45,711 nt of DNA from Methylobacterium sp. (GCA_013823325.1 PNLY01000040.1:1-45711), one strand, 5' to 3'. Shown: positions 14,531 to 23,298, numbered from the stretch's first letter. Notes: a model not told the origin generated them from the sequence alone. A program made the numbers and translations.

Positions 14531-16186
14531 ATGGCGCTCGATGCGGATGTGGTCGTCGTCGGAGCCGGCCTTGCCGGCCTCGTCGCGGCGGCCGAGCTGG
14601 CCGATGCCGGCCGCAAGGTGATCATCGTCGAACAGGAGCCGCGCGCTTCGCTCGGCGGCCAGGCGCATTGGTCTTTTGGCGGGCTCTTCCTGATCGATTC
14701 GCCCGAGCAGCGCCGGTTGCGCATCAGGGATTCGCTCGCTCTCGCCCGGCAGGACTGGTTCGGCTCGGCCGGCTTCGACCGGGATGAGGATCATTGGCCC
14801 AAGGCCTGGGCCGAGGCCTATCTCGATTTCGCCGCGGGCGAGAAGCGCAGCTGGCTGCACCAGCAGGGCATGCGCTGGTTCCCGGTCGTCGGCTGGGCCG
14901 AGCGCGGCGGCTATCTCGCCACCGGTCATGGCAATTCGGTGCCGCGCTTCCATGTCACCTGGGGCACGGGCCCCGGCGTGCTCGAACCCTTCCTGCGCCG
15001 CGTCGCCGAGGCGCAGAAGAAGGGGCTGGTCGAGCTGCGCTTCCGCCACCGCGTTACCTCCCTGACCCGCAGCGGCGGCGCCATCGACGGCATCGAGGGC
15101 GAGGTGCTGGACGAGAGTCCGGTCGAGCGCGGACAGGCGAGCTCGCGCACTGTGACGGGCAGTTTCGCGATCAAGGCCCAGGCCGTGATCGTCGCTTCCG
15201 GCGGCATCGGCGGCAATCACGAGCTCGTCCGCCGCAACTGGCCGCAGCGCCTCGGCGAGCCGCCCGGGCACATGCTCTGCGGCGTGCCGGCCCATGTCGA
15301 CGGCGCCATGCTCGCCGTCGCCGAGGCGGCGGGGGGCCGGCTGATCAATGGCGACAGGATGTGGCACTATGTCGAGGGCATCGCCAACTGGGCGCCGATC
15401 TGGCCGGCCCATGCGATCCGCATCCTGCCCGGCCCGTCCTCGCTCTGGTTCGATGCGCGCGGCAATCGCCTGCCGGTGCCGCTCTTTCCCGGTTTCGACA
15501 CGCTTGGCACGCTGGAGCATCTGCGCAAGACCGGCTTCGACCATTCCTGGTTCGTCACCAGCCGCAGCATCGTCGCCAAGGAGTTCGCGCTCTCCGGCTC
15601 CGAGCAGAATCCCGACCTCACCGGCAAGAGCTGGCGCCAGGTCATCCAGCGCGCCCGGGCCGGCATGCCGGCGCCGGTCCAGGCCTTCCTCGACAAGGGC
15701 GAGGATTTCATCGTCGAGACCGATTTTTCGCGCTTGGTCTCCAGGATGAACGAACTGGGCGGCGCCGGGCTGATCGACGAGGCGCATCTGCGCGCGCAGA
15801 TCGAAGCGCGCGACCGCGATGCGCAGAACCCCTATGGCAAGGACTTGCAGGTCACCGCGCTGCGCGGCGCCCGTGCCTATCTCGGCGACCGCCTGATCCG
15901 CACGGCCAAACCGCATCGCATCCTCGATCCGGCCCATGGCCCGCTGGTCGCGGTCCGCCTCAACATCCTCACACGCAAATCGCTCGGCGGGCTGATGACC
16001 GATCTCTCGGCGCGCGTGCTGGGGCAGGATGGTGAGGCGGTGCCCGGACTCTATGCGGTCGGCGAAGCGGCCGGCTTCGGCGGCGGCGGCGTGCATGGCT
16101 ATCGCGCGCTGGAGGGCACCTTCCTCGGCGGCTGCATCTTCTCGGGACGCGTGGCGGGGAGGGCGGCGGCGCAGGCGGTGGGCTAG
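14531..16186 (+). CDS. FAD-binding dehydrogenase (fumarate reductase/ketosteroid dehydrogenase-like)
   Basis: This is a 551-residue soluble flavoprotein. The dinucleotide motif VVVVGAGLAGLVAAAELA is near residues 6-23, followed by EQEPRASLGGQAHWSFGG. Midway comes GNSVPRFHVTWGTGPG and the capping-domain region. The FAD-closing block near the end reads GLYAVGEAAGFGGGGVHGYR and leads to GTFLGGCIFSGRVAGRAAA. This arrangement is that of the FAD_binding_2 family that oxidises or reduces C-C bonds; the reaction of this subfamily is not established. The ATG at 14531 follows GGGAGGG; the frame is open to 14330 but only as antisense of the divergent SDR. It is not operonic with psd. Confidence 0.87.
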   Translation: MALDADVVVVGAGLAGLVAAAELADAGRKVIIVEQEPRASLGGQAHWSFGGLFLIDSPEQRRLRIRDSLALARQDWFGSAGFDRDEDHWPKAWAEAYLDFAAGEKRSWLHQQGMRWFPVVGWAERGGYLATGHGNSVPRFHVTWGTGPGVLEPFLRRVAEAQKKGLVELRFRHRVTSLTRSGGAIDGIEGEVLDESPVERGQASSRTVTGSFAIKAQAVIVASGGIGGNHELVRRNWPQRLGEPPGHMLCGVPAHVDGAMLAVAEAAGGRLINGDRMWHYVEGIANWAPIWPAHAIRILPGPSSLWFDARGNRLPVPLFPGFDTLGTLEHLRKTGFDHSWFVTSRSIVAKEFALSGSEQNPDLTGKSWRQVIQRARAGMPAPVQAFLDKGEDFIVETDFSRLVSRMNELGGAGLIDEAHLRAQIEARDRDAQNPYGKDLQVTALRGARAYLGDRLIRTAKPHRILDPAHGPLVAVRLNILTRKSLGGLMTDLSARVLGQDGEAVPGLYAVGEAAGFGGGGVHGYRALEGTFLGGCIFSGRVAGRAAAQAVG

Positions 16187-16333
16187 GGATTGATTGTCGC
16201 GCCATCCTCGCGCCTCTTTCGCAAAAGCCCGCAAAAGCCTAAACAGCTACGCCGTCTTGCGGCCTCAACCCCGCCGCGAAGGCGCTGCCATATGCGCGCG
16301 CCGCGCCAACAAGAGCAACAGGACTTTACGCCC

Positions 16334-17032
16334 ATGTCTCTCGTCGACTCCGTCCGCCGGACGATCGTGCCGATTCACAAGGAAGGCTATGTCTTCATCG
16401 CCATCGGCGTGGTCGCGACCCTCGTTCTCGGCCAGCTCTGGGGGCCCTTCGGCTGGATTGGGACGCTGATCACGCTGTGGATCTGCTATTTCTTCCGCGA
16501 TCCCGTCCGCATCGTGCCGCAGCGCGAGGGGCTGGTGATCTCGCCGGCCGACGGCCGCATCAGCCAGATCGCCACCGCCGTGCCGCCGCCGGAGCTGGAG
16601 CTGCCGGCCGAACCGATGACGCGCATCTCGGTGTTCATGAACGTCTTCGACTGCCATGTGAACCGCAGCCCCGTCGCCGGCCGGCTCCTGAAGATGGCCT
16701 ATACGCCGGGCCTCTTTCTCAATGCCGAGCTCGACAAGGCGAGCGAGGACAATGAGCGCAACGCGCTGGCGATCGAGACGCCGGCCGGCACGATCGCCGT
16801 CGTCCAGATCGCCGGGCTGATCGCGCGCCGTATCGTGCCCTTCGTCAAGGACGGGGAGCAGCTCGGCCAGGGCGAGCGCTTCGGCCTGATCCGCTTCGGC
16901 TCGCGCGTCGACGTCTACCTGCCGCAGGGCGTTGTCCCGCTGGTCGGCGAGGGCCAGACTGCGATCGCCGGCGAGACCGTGCTCGCGGACTTCTCGGGGA
17001 ACGACACGGGCCGGGTGTTCCGGGGGATTTGA
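16334..17032 (+). CDS. psd: Phosphatidylserine decarboxylase proenzyme
   Basis: This is a 232-residue inner-membrane-associated enzyme that converts phosphatidylserine to phosphatidylethanolamine. Two hydrophobic segments lie at ~18-60 ([19 protein letters not shown] and [14 protein letters not shown]). The catalytic part has SPADGRI (with the conserved Asp), [16 protein letters not shown] (catalytic histidine) and the self-cleavage site RFGSRVD. Cleavage between G189 and S190 would make the pyruvoyl group. The compact length and RFGS motif mark the archaeal/alphaproteobacterial-type short Psd. The ATG at 16334 is preceded by CAGGA. pssA follows in the same direction after a palindromic repeat, a usual alphaproteobacterial pairing. 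Confidence 0.94.
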   Translation: MSLVDSVRRTIVPIHKEGYVFIAIGVVATLVLGQLWGPFGWIGTLITLWICYFFRDPVRIVPQREGLVISPADGRISQIATAVPPPELELPAEPMTRISVFMNVFDCHVNRSPVAGRLLKMAYTPGLFLNAELDKASEDNERNALAIETPAGTIAVVQIAGLIARRIVPFVKDGEQLGQGERFGLIRFGSRVDVYLPQGVVPLVGEGQTAIAGETVLADFSGNDTGRVFRGI

Positions 17033-17042
17033 GCCAGGAACG

Positions 17043-17139
17043 TCATTCTCGGGTGGAGCGAAGCGCAGACCCGAGAATCTCGTGACGAGAAGGCGATGTC
17101 GCCCTCTGGTCCTGAGATGCTCGGGTCGAGCCCGAGCAT
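17043..17139. repeat. RIME-like double palindrome between psd and pssA
   Basis: ATTCTCGGGT and ACCCGAGAAT (17045-17078) form one imperfectly spaced palindrome. ATGCTCGGG and CCCGAGCAT (17117-17125 and 17131-17139) form a second. This is the appearance of the dispersed intergenic repeats seen in rhizobia and relatives. It is transcribed within the psd-pssA unit. Confidence 0.75.
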
Positions 17140-17197
17140 GACGCCAAAGGTCGCTCCCACGCTAGCCTCTCGCCTGAAAACCGCGTATTCGGCTGAT

Positions 17198-18055
17198 ATG
17201 AGCGACCTCTTTCCGCCTTTCGAACCCGAGCGCGTCGAATCGAAGCGCACCCGCTTCAAGGCGATCCCGTTCCGGCTGATCGCCCCTAATGTCGTAACCC
17301 TGATCGCTCTTTGCCTCGGCCTGACCGCGATGCGGCTCGCGGTCGACGGCAAATTCGAATCGGCGACGATCTGCATCCTCGTCGCGGCCCTGCTCGACGG
17401 CATCGACGGGCGCCTCGCGCGCCTGCTCAAGGGCACCTCGCGCTTCGGTGCCGAGCTCGATTCGCTCTCGGATTTCGTCTGCTTCGGCGTCGCCACCGGG
17501 TTCGTGCTCTGGACCTTCGTCCTGCACGATCTGCGCTCCTTCGGCTGGATCATCGTGCTGACGCTGGCCTGCGCCATGGCGCTGAGGCTGGCGCGCTTCA
17601 ACGTGATGATCGACGATCCGAACCGGCCGGAATGGCAGAAGAACTTCTTCGTCGGCATGCCTGCCCCGGCTGGCGCGATCACCGCGATGCTGCCGTTCTA
17701 CCTGGAGTTCGTCGGCATGCCGGTGAGGGAGTATGGCGCGCCCTTCGTCGGGCTCTACATCCTGTTCATCGCCTTCCTGACGATCTCGCGCATCCCCTGC
17801 TATGCCGGCAAGACGCTCGGCACCCGCGTTCCGCGCGACCAGGTGCTGCCGATCTTTGTCGCGGTCGTCGTCATCGCCGGCCTGCTCTTCGCCTATCCGT
17901 TCGAGATGCTGGCGCTGGTCGTCGCGGCTTACCTCGCGCTGATCCCGGTCAGCGTGGCACGTTATCGCAAGCTGGAGCGCGAGTACGACGCCACGGCAGC
18001 GCTGCCGACGGTCGCCGAGCCGGTGCTCGAGACGGGCTCCGAGCCTAAGGCTTAA
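17198..18055 (+). CDS. pssA: CDP-diacylglycerol--serine O-phosphatidyltransferase
   Basis: This is a 285-residue integral membrane enzyme that makes phosphatidylserine from CDP-diacylglycerol and serine, the substrate for Psd. The CDP-alcohol phosphatidyltransferase motif is complete: D70-G71-x2-A74-R75-x8-G84-x3-D88-x3-D92 (in DGRLARLLKGTSRFGAELDS, then LSD). Around it are some eight membrane helices, including VVTLIALCLGLTAMRLAV and FVAVVVIAGLLFAYPFEML. The ATG at 17198 (MSDLFPPF) was chosen; the frame is open to 17096 through the repeat. Its stop overlaps by three bases the stop of the convergent gene at 18052. Confidence 0.93.
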   Translation: MSDLFPPFEPERVESKRTRFKAIPFRLIAPNVVTLIALCLGLTAMRLAVDGKFESATICILVAALLDGIDGRLARLLKGTSRFGAELDSLSDFVCFGVATGFVLWTFVLHDLRSFGWIIVLTLACAMALRLARFNVMIDDPNRPEWQKNFFVGMPAPAGAITAMLPFYLEFVGMPVREYGAPFVGLYILFIAFLTISRIPCYAGKTLGTRVPRDQVLPIFVAVVVIAGLLFAYPFEMLALVVAAYLALIPVSVARYRKLEREYDATAALPTVAEPVLETGSEPKA

Positions 18056-18429
18056 CGTCGCTTCGCCAGCCGGCTGGCATTGGCGCGGGTGCGCCGCGAG
18101 AACGGCTCCAAGGAGCTGTGGACCGCCTTGGCCGTCGCTTCGCCGAGCCCGTTCGGTGTCAGCGGGTTGAACGCCATGCTCCACCAGAACAATGTCGCGG
18201 CATGGCCGAGGGCGAAACTGCTCTCCGCCATCGCGGCCGCCTTCTCGATCACGGCCTTGCTGGCCTCGCGCTGGCCCCTGGCGTCGCCGAGCGCGCCCTT
18301 GGCCAGGATCGGGAGGCGCATCGCGATGGTGAGACCGGCATCGACCTGCATCGCGACCATCTCCGCGAGGACGCTTTGCGCGTCCGCCGCCAGCGCGACG
18401 GTCGAGGCAGATCCAGTTCGTGACGCCAT
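18052..18429 (-). CDS. Conserved small hypothetical protein, phasin-like helical composition
   Basis: This is a 125-residue, alanine-rich and mainly helical protein without a signal peptide (MASRTGSASTVALAADAQSV, then LAEMVAMQVDAGLTIAMRLP). The middle (REASKAVIEKAAAMAESSFA) resembles phasin-type amphipathic helices. The C-terminus is basic (SRRTRANASRLAKRR). GGAGAG lies before the ATG at 18429; an open frame extends upstream to 18663 without conserved character. The gene converges on pssA with overlapping stops. A granule- or surface-binding role would be inference only. Confidence 0.6.
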   Translation of the reverse strand: MASRTGSASTVALAADAQSVLAEMVAMQVDAGLTIAMRLPILAKGALGDARGQREASKAVIEKAAAMAESSFALGHAATLFWWSMAFNPLTPNGLGEATAKAVHSSLEPFSRRTRANASRLAKRR

Positions 18430-18716
18430 GGCGAAAGCTCTCCGGTGACGAGAAGGGGGCCGCTTGGGCCGAGCCTCGCGGGTCGCCGCCACGCCCGCCT
18501 GTCCGATGTGGCAAGCTAAACAGCTTAGTGCAATCCGGGACAATGCATGGCCGTGCCCAAATTCTGGGCCTTGCACAAGAGATGTGGGGAGCCACGCGCG
18601 ACGGAACGGCTCGTATGTGACCACGCCGTGATCGCGAAAGTGGTTCCCAGTTCGGCGGAACATGCTCTAAAGCCTTGCAGGAAATCCGTCCTCGACGCGC
18701 AGCGAGCCGAAACGTC

Positions 18717-19367
18717 TTGAATCTCTTCAGCTCCCAGAAGCCGCCCGGCTGGCGGCCCAAGCTGGTCCTGGCCTCGGCCTCGCCGCGCCGCCTTGCCCTG
18801 CTCGAACAGGCCGGTCTCAAGCCCGATGCGCTGCTGCCGTCCGATCTCGACGAGAGCCCGCTCAAGAGCGAGCGCCCACGCGATCTCGCCCGCCGGCTTG
18901 CCCGCGCCAAGGCCGAGGCCGGGCTCGCGGGGCTCAAGGGGCGCCCGGACCTCGAAGGCGCCTATATCCTCGCTGCCGACACCGTGGTCGCGGTCGGCCG
19001 GCGCATCCTGCCCAAGGCTGAGATCGTCGACGAGGCCGCCGCCTGCCTGCGCCTGCTCTCCGGCCGGGCGCACCGGGTCTATACCGGCGTCGCGCTGGCG
19101 ACGCCCTCGGGCGGCATCCGCGAACGGATCGTCGAGACGCGCCTGCGTTTCAAGCGGCTGTCGAGCGAGGATCTCGAAAACTACCTCGCCTCGGGCGAAT
19201 GGCGCGGCAAGGCCGGTGCCTATGCCATTCAGGGCATTGCCGGCTCCTTCGTGGTCAAGCTCGTCGGCTCCTATACCGGCGTGGTCGGCTTGCCGCTCTA
19301 CGAGACCGTCAACCTGCTCGGCGGCGAGGGTTTTCCTGTCCGCCTGGGCTGGCTGAACATTGGCTGA
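18717..19367 (+). CDS. maf: Maf-family nucleoside triphosphate pyrophosphatase
   Basis: This is a 216-residue protein from the TTG at 18717. The Maf signature [19 protein letters not shown] is near residues 14-32. Then come [32 protein letters not shown] (with the metal-binding Asp) and the C-terminal [20 protein letters not shown] and GVVGLPLYE. Maf proteins hydrolyse non-canonical or selected NTPs to NMP and PPi and can affect septum formation. The longer TTG start at 18675 is possible, but the extra leader looks unconserved and neither start has a strong Shine-Dalgarno. yacG, a frequent neighbour of maf in alphaproteobacteria, lies 2.4 kb downstream after an intervening permease and SDR. 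Confidence 0.88.
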   Translation: MNLFSSQKPPGWRPKLVLASASPRRLALLEQAGLKPDALLPSDLDESPLKSERPRDLARRLARAKAEAGLAGLKGRPDLEGAYILAADTVVAVGRRILPKAEIVDEAAACLRLLSGRAHRVYTGVALATPSGGIRERIVETRLRFKRLSSEDLENYLASGEWRGKAGAYAIQGIAGSFVVKLVGSYTGVVGLPLYETVNLLGGEGFPVRLGWLNIG

Positions 19368-19391
19368 GCGGGCGAAGATCGCGCCGCGATC

Positions 19392-20825
19392 ATGATCATG
19401 ATCCTGATCTGGCTCTCGCCGCTGATCCTGTTCCTTGGGCTGATCCTGTCGGGACGCTCGGCGCTGACCGCCGGAACGCTCGGCACAATCTGCGCCGCGC
19501 TCGTCGCTTACCTCGCCGGCCCGGCGCATCCGGATGCGGCTGCGATCATCCGGCATTTCGCCGCCGGCGCCTGGATCGGCCTGCCGGCGACGCTGGTCAT
19601 CGTCGCCGGGCTCGCCTTCTCGCTCAGCCTGGAAAAGCCCAGCAGCGAGGCTGACCCCGCCCGGCCCGAGCACGGCTCGCTCGCCGAGGCCTGCCTGCTG
19701 CGCGGGCCCTTCCTGGAAACTTCGACCGGCTTCGGTGTCGGCTATGTCGTCGCCGTCTCCGGCGCGCGCAGCCTCGGCGTCGACAGGGCGCCGGCGCTGG
19801 CGCTGGCCACCTTCAGCCAGATCCTGGTGCCCTGGGGCGCGCTCGGCATCGGCACCAGGATCAGCGCCGACATTGCCGGCGTCTCGCTGACGGCGCTGAT
19901 CTGGCGGATCGCGATCGTGACGGCGCTGCTCGGCGCAGTGCTGCTGCCGCTGTTCTGGCGCTTGTCGCGGCAGGCGGGGCTGCCGCCCGCACTCGCCGAT
20001 CGCATCGAATGGGCCGGCCTGATCGCGCTGCTGATGGCCCTGCTCGTCGCAGCAAATCTCACTCTGCCGCTGGAACTTGCCGCGATCGCGGCGCTGGCCC
20101 CGGTGATGCTGCTGCGCTTCCTGCGGGTGAAGGGCTTTGCCGGGCTCGACCGGGCGCTGCTGGCGCGCCTTGCGCCTTATATCGCCCTCGTCGTCGCGCT
20201 GGCGCTGATGCGGCTGGTGCCGGTGATCCATGACCGGCTGGAAATCCCGTCCTTCAAGCCCTTCGCCGAGACTTCAGCCTTCGCGCCGCTGCTCTCGCCG
20301 GCGCTGCCGCTCATCATCATCGCGCTCGTGGTCGCGATCCGCCGTGGCGGGGTAAAGCAGGCGACGGCCCTGATGACGCTGACGCTGCAGCGCGCTGGCC
20401 GCGCCGCGCTGCTGACCTTCCTGCTCGTCGGCATGGCCTGGATCATGGTCGGCTCCGGCCTTGCCGGCGGAATCGGCCTCGCGGTCAGCGGCGTGCTCGG
20501 CTCCTGGTCTGCCGGCATCGTCCCGGTCGCCGGCGCGCTCGGCGGCTATCTCACCGGCTCCAACACCGGCGCGGGCGCCGTCTCGATGCCGCTCGCCACC
20601 GCGCTGGTCCCGGCTGGCGAGGCGAGGCTTCTGGTGATCGCCGCCGCGGTCGTCGCCGGCAGCCTGCTCACCGCGGTGAGCCCGGTCCGTATCACGATGG
20701 GCCAGGTCCTGATCAAGGCGACCACGGCCGAGACCGGGCAGGCGCTGCGTGCGCTCTGGCCCTGGTTCGCGCTGGTCGTCGGCCTCACCACCGCGATTGC
20801 TCTCGCTGCCGCTCAGCTCGCCTGA
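19392..20825 (+). CDS. LctP/L-lactate permease-family transporter
   Basis: This is a 477-residue inner-membrane protein with 12-14 predicted helices. The family block RGPFLETSTGFGVGYVVA lies near 96-115, and a C-terminal motif GYLTGSNTGAGAVSMPLATA lies near 385-405. Both correspond to the conserved re-entrant regions of the LctP (lactate/glycolate permease) family, which couples monocarboxylate uptake to protons. LctP members are usually longer (~550 residues), so this is a shorter branch and the substrate is uncertain. It starts 25 bases after maf with several alternative ATGs (MIMIL), and is likely cotranscribed with it. Confidence 0.82.
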   Translation: MIMILIWLSPLILFLGLILSGRSALTAGTLGTICAALVAYLAGPAHPDAAAIIRHFAAGAWIGLPATLVIVAGLAFSLSLEKPSSEADPARPEHGSLAEACLLRGPFLETSTGFGVGYVVAVSGARSLGVDRAPALALATFSQILVPWGALGIGTRISADIAGVSLTALIWRIAIVTALLGAVLLPLFWRLSRQAGLPPALADRIEWAGLIALLMALLVAANLTLPLELAAIAALAPVMLLRFLRVKGFAGLDRALLARLAPYIALVVALALMRLVPVIHDRLEIPSFKPFAETSAFAPLLSPALPLIIIALVVAIRRGGVKQATALMTLTLQRAGRAALLTFLLVGMAWIMVGSGLAGGIGLAVSGVLGSWSAGIVPVAGALGGYLTGSNTGAGAVSMPLATALVPAGEARLLVIAAAVVAGSLLTAVSPVRITMGQVLIKATTAETGQALRALWPWFALVVGLTTAIALAAAQLA

Positions 20826-20953
20826 GAAAGCCGGGCCCGGCCGCGCATGCCGGCTTGCATGCCATGCGCTTGCCCAAGGCACCGCGAGTGCCGATGCTGG
20901 CGCCATCACGAAGGCGCCGGCATCAGATGGCGCGCAGGGCAGGGAACATCGGA

Positions 20954-21778
20954 ATGGCGGGACGTCTGGAAGGCAAGGTCGCGATCGTCGCGGGCGCGGG
21001 CTCGATCGGCCCGGGCTGGGGCAATGGCAAGGCGACCGCGACGGTGTTCGCCCGCGAAGGCGCCAAAGTCGTCTGCGCCGACCGCAATCTCGAGGCCGCG
21101 CAGGAGACCGCGAGCATCATCGCGGGCGAGGGCGGCGAGGCCTTCGCGATCCGCACCGACGTCACCAGCGAGGACGACCTGCGCGCGCTCGTCGAAGCGA
21201 CACTAGGCCGCTATGGCCGCATCGACGTGCTCGACAACAATGTCGGCATCGCCGAGGTCGGCAGCGTCGTCGACCTGCCGCTCGAGACCTGGGAGCGCGT
21301 CTTCAGGGTCAACCTGACCGGCTGCTTCCTGGCGATGAAACACGTCATCCCGGTGATGCAGCGCCAGTTCGCGCAGAGCGGGCAGGGCGGCTCGATCATC
21401 AACATCTCCTCGATCGCCTCGATCCGTCACACCGGCGTGCCCTATGCAAGCTATGGCGCCAGCAAGGCGGCGATGAACCAGCTCACCCGCACCACGGCGG
21501 CGCAATACGCCCCGGAGAAGATCCGCGTGAACGCCGTGCTGCCCGGGCTGATGAAGACGCCGATGGTCGAGCATTCGGCCGGGCTCGCCCAGACCTATGG
21601 CAAGGGCGACGTCGCGGCGATGTGGGCCAAGCGCGACTCGCAGGTGCCGATGGGCCATATGGGCGAGGCTTGGGACGTCGCCTGGGCGGCGCTCTTCCTT
21701 GCGAGCGACGAGGCGCGCTATGTCACCGGCATCGAGCTTCCTGTCGATGGCGGAGTGACCTTGCAATATGGCGCCTGA
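20954..21778 (+). CDS. SDR-family NAD(P)-dependent oxidoreductase
   Basis: This is a 274-residue protein. The cofactor motif is atypical: [20 protein letters not shown], with an insertion between the glycines, as in a known sub-branch of SDRs related to FabG-like dehydrogenases. D61-type acidic residues follow in [16 protein letters not shown] replaces the usual NNAG. The catalytic set is S (NISSIAS), Y and K ([13 protein letters not shown]). The C-terminus ([16 protein letters not shown]) closes the fold. The start is ATG 20954 (AGGGAAC upstream); an open frame reaches 20855. Its last eleven bases overlap yacG. The substrate is unknown. Confidence 0.86.
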   Translation: MAGRLEGKVAIVAGAGSIGPGWGNGKATATVFAREGAKVVCADRNLEAAQETASIIAGEGGEAFAIRTDVTSEDDLRALVEATLGRYGRIDVLDNNVGIAEVGSVVDLPLETWERVFRVNLTGCFLAMKHVIPVMQRQFAQSGQGGSIINISSIASIRHTGVPYASYGASKAAMNQLTRTTAAQYAPEKIRVNAVLPGLMKTPMVEHSAGLAQTYGKGDVAAMWAKRDSQVPMGHMGEAWDVAWAALFLASDEARYVTGIELPVDGGVTLQYGA

Positions 21779-21977
21779 GCAACCCGAGAATCCTGCCCCG
21801 CCTTCGCGGCCCTGTCCTATCTGCGGCAAGCCGGCCGTGCAGCGTTTCAAGCCGTTCTGCTCGTCCCGCTGCGCCGACATCGACCTCGGCCGCTGGCTCA
21901 AGGGCAGCTACGTGATTCCGGGCGAGCCGCTGGAGGAGACCGAGGAAGCGCCAATGCGGCGCGACGAAGGCAATTAA
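21768..21977 (+). CDS. yacG: DNA gyrase inhibitor YacG
   Basis: This is a 69-residue zinc-finger protein. Four cysteines in C16-x2-C19-x11-C31-x3-C35 ([20 protein letters not shown]) bind zinc, followed by the conserved [18 protein letters not shown]. YacG binds GyrB and inhibits gyrase in other proteobacteria. The acidic tail ([14 protein letters not shown]) is normal. Its start at 21768 lies inside the 3' end of the SDR gene, so translation is probably coupled. Confidence 0.93.
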   Translation: MAPEQPENPAPPSRPCPICGKPAVQRFKPFCSSRCADIDLGRWLKGSYVIPGEPLEETEEAPMRRDEGN

Positions 21978-21983
21978 TGGAAA

Positions 21984-22019
21984 GGCCCGGCGTTTCCCTC
22001 GCGGGAAAGACGCCGGGCC
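21984..22019 (+). terminator. Hairpin terminator after yacG
   Basis: The stem GGCCCGGCGT (21984-21993) pairs with ACGCCGGGCC (22010-22019), and an inner TTTCCC/GGGAAA stem extends it. There is no T run, so it may act as a bidirectional or Rho-assisted end. Confidence 0.65.
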
Positions 22020-22022
22020 ATT

Positions 22023-22347
22023 CGCTGGCCCTCGCATGCGAGCGGCCAGGACTACTCGGTGGGCGGCAACGCCCGAATTCCGCCTCCCGCACGATCGAAC
22101 TGCCGGTACATCCGCGGTTTGCTCGAGATCGGCGGTAGGCACGGCGCCGCGACCAGCGCCGCCGCATCAACACGGCCGCGGCGCTTTGGTTCCAGGATTG
22201 TTTGACACCGGCGCTACGGGCTGCTCTCGCGGTCTGTGGGGCCGGTGCTGCGTTCACCGCAGCATGGCAAAGGGCCATGTCGGCCGCGCTTCTCGGGCCT
22301 TGGCTGGCCCGAACGAAATTTTCCCACCGGCAGGATCGTTTGTCGGC
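22023..22347. other. Non-coding stretch between yacG terminator and tRNA-Phe promoter
   Basis: Several frames are open on both strands, but none has a good start, conserved sequence or consistent codon use. I see no RNA gene or repeat here apart from the promoter that follows. Confidence 0.5.
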
Positions 22348-22376
22348 TGGACAGCCCGCGCCCGGCCCTCTATATC
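22348..22376 (+). promoter_or_regulatory. Predicted housekeeping promoter of tRNA-Phe
   Basis: TGGACA (22348-22353) and TATATC (22371-22376) are separated by 17 bases. Transcription would start near 22383, about 32 bases before the tRNA. Confidence 0.55.
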
Positions 22377-22414
22377 GCCTCGCACCAACCGAGGCGCAGC
22401 GCGCTTCGCGGGAT

Positions 22415-22490
22415 GCCCAGGTAGCTCAGTTGGTAGAGCATGCGACTGAAAATCGCAGTGTCGCTGGTTCGATTCCAGCCCTGGGCACCA
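22415..22490 (+). tRNA. tRNA-Phe (GAA)
   Basis: The 76-base cloverleaf has acceptor GCCCAGG/CCTGGGC, D arm GCTC-AGTTGGTAGA-GC, anticodon stem GCGAC/ATCGC region with loop containing GAA, T arm CTGGTTCGATTCCAG, discriminator A and an encoded CCA. U33 and TTC of the T loop are normal. Confidence 0.97.
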
Positions 22491-22650
22491 TTCTTCCCTT
22501 CAGGCGCCTGCGAGGACTCCGCACTTGCTTGTCTGCGGCTGGTTGCGCGCTGTTCCGCTTCCATCCTCTTGATCGACGGCGGCCGACCGGCAAATGACGG
22601 CGGTGGTTTGCAGCCGGCACGCGCGGGTTTTTCCATTGTTCTCCGGGCGC

Positions 22651-22675
22651 GGAACCCACGGTCTCGCAGCTCGTT
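22651..22675 (+). promoter_or_regulatory. EcfG-type promoter of the first PRC-barrel gene
   Basis: GGAAC (22651-22655), 16 bases, CGTT (22672-22675). It fits the general-stress sigma consensus and places transcription start about 22 bases before the ATG at 22704. Confidence 0.75.
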
Positions 22676-22703
22676 CATCCGACATCAGAACGAGGAGAGA
22701 GCC

Positions 22704-23003
22704 ATGGATCACGCGAAGCACGCCCGTCTTGCCGAGACCGACCTTACCGCCGTCGCTCTTGACGGCGCCACCATCTACGGACCCGGGGACGACAAGATCG
22801 GCTCCGTCTCGCATGTTCATGGCAGCGGGCTGAGCGCTCAGGCGGTCATCGATGTCGGCGGCTTCCTCGGCATCGGCGCCAAGCCCGTGGCAGTGCCGCT
22901 GAGCGAACTCGAATTCATGCGGGACGAGGACGGCGACGTCCATGCGGTCACGAGCTGGACGAAGGATCAGCTCAAGGCGATGCCGGAGCACATCGATCCG
23001 TAA
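22704..23003 (+). CDS. PRC-barrel domain protein (cytosolic)
   Basis: This is a 99-residue protein. Residues ~15-75 are a PRC-barrel: ATIYGPGDDKIGSVSHVH, then AVIDVGGFLGIGAKPVAVPL and ELEFMRDEDG. PRC-barrel domains are small beta-barrels found in photosynthetic reaction-centre H subunits, RimM and many stress proteins; the role of stand-alone versions is unknown. The C-terminal VTSWTKDQLKAMPEHI is shared with related stress-linked members. GAGGAGAG precedes the ATG. There is no signal peptide, unlike the paralogue at 23471. Its 3' end overlaps the convergent small gene by 32 bases. The EcfG promoter predicts general-stress control. Confidence 0.85.
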   Translation: MDHAKHARLAETDLTAVALDGATIYGPGDDKIGSVSHVHGSGLSAQAVIDVGGFLGIGAKPVAVPLSELEFMRDEDGDVHAVTSWTKDQLKAMPEHIDP

Positions 23004-23298
23004 CCACGCGACCGCTGCTTTTGGCGCAATCTCGCCCGGTCTCGCTTCGGCGGGGCCGGGCTTTTTGCGCTTCGGGGGGCTCAGGCAGCCTCGATATGGC
23101 GATGCCGTCGACGATCATGTTGGTGGCGCGGCCGGCGACGCCCGCCACGGTGGTCGGGACACCCGCGGTCGTCAGGGCGATGCCGAAAATCGTCTGGCCG
23201 AGGCCGGCGCCGGACACGCCGTCGAACTCGGCATCGGTCAGGGCGACGCGGGTGTCGCGGGCGGTGTCGAGGGCGTTGCTGTGGGTGTTGGTCATCAT
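22972..23298 (-). CDS. Small peptide gene with bacteriocin-like (double-glycine-type) leader
   Basis: This is a 108-residue product (start 23298, or 23295) preceded by GAGGAAG. The N-terminal part ends TRVALTDAEFDGVSGAG, close to leaders of the ELxxVxGG type that are cut by peptidase-containing ABC transporters. A hydrophobic, glycine-rich core (LGQTIFGIALTTAGVPTTVA, then GVAGRATNMIVDGIAI) follows, as in class IIb-type or sheet-forming peptides. The last 40 residues are basic and polar. GAG stands in place of GG, so processing is uncertain. No transporter or immunity gene is adjacent. It lies between two PRC-barrel genes and overlaps the first by its tail. The assignment rests on the leader pattern only. 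Confidence 0.5.
   Translation of the reverse strand: MMTNTHSNALDTARDTRVALTDAEFDGVSGAGLGQTIFGIALTTAGVPTTVAGVAGRATNMIVDGIAISRLPEPPEAQKARPRRSETGRDCAKSSGRVVTDRCAPASP

Noticed and set aside
14495..16234. A 579-codon minus-strand frame opposite the flavin dehydrogenase
   Set aside because: It is an antisense shadow with low-complexity composition and no ribosome binding site.
18052..18663. Longer version of the small minus-strand gene starting at 18663
   Set aside because: The extra 78 residues lack conserved character, and a good ribosome binding site supports the ATG at 18429.
22036..22449. Plus-strand frames between yacG and tRNA-Phe
   Set aside because: They run into the tRNA gene, lack good starts and show no protein-like composition.
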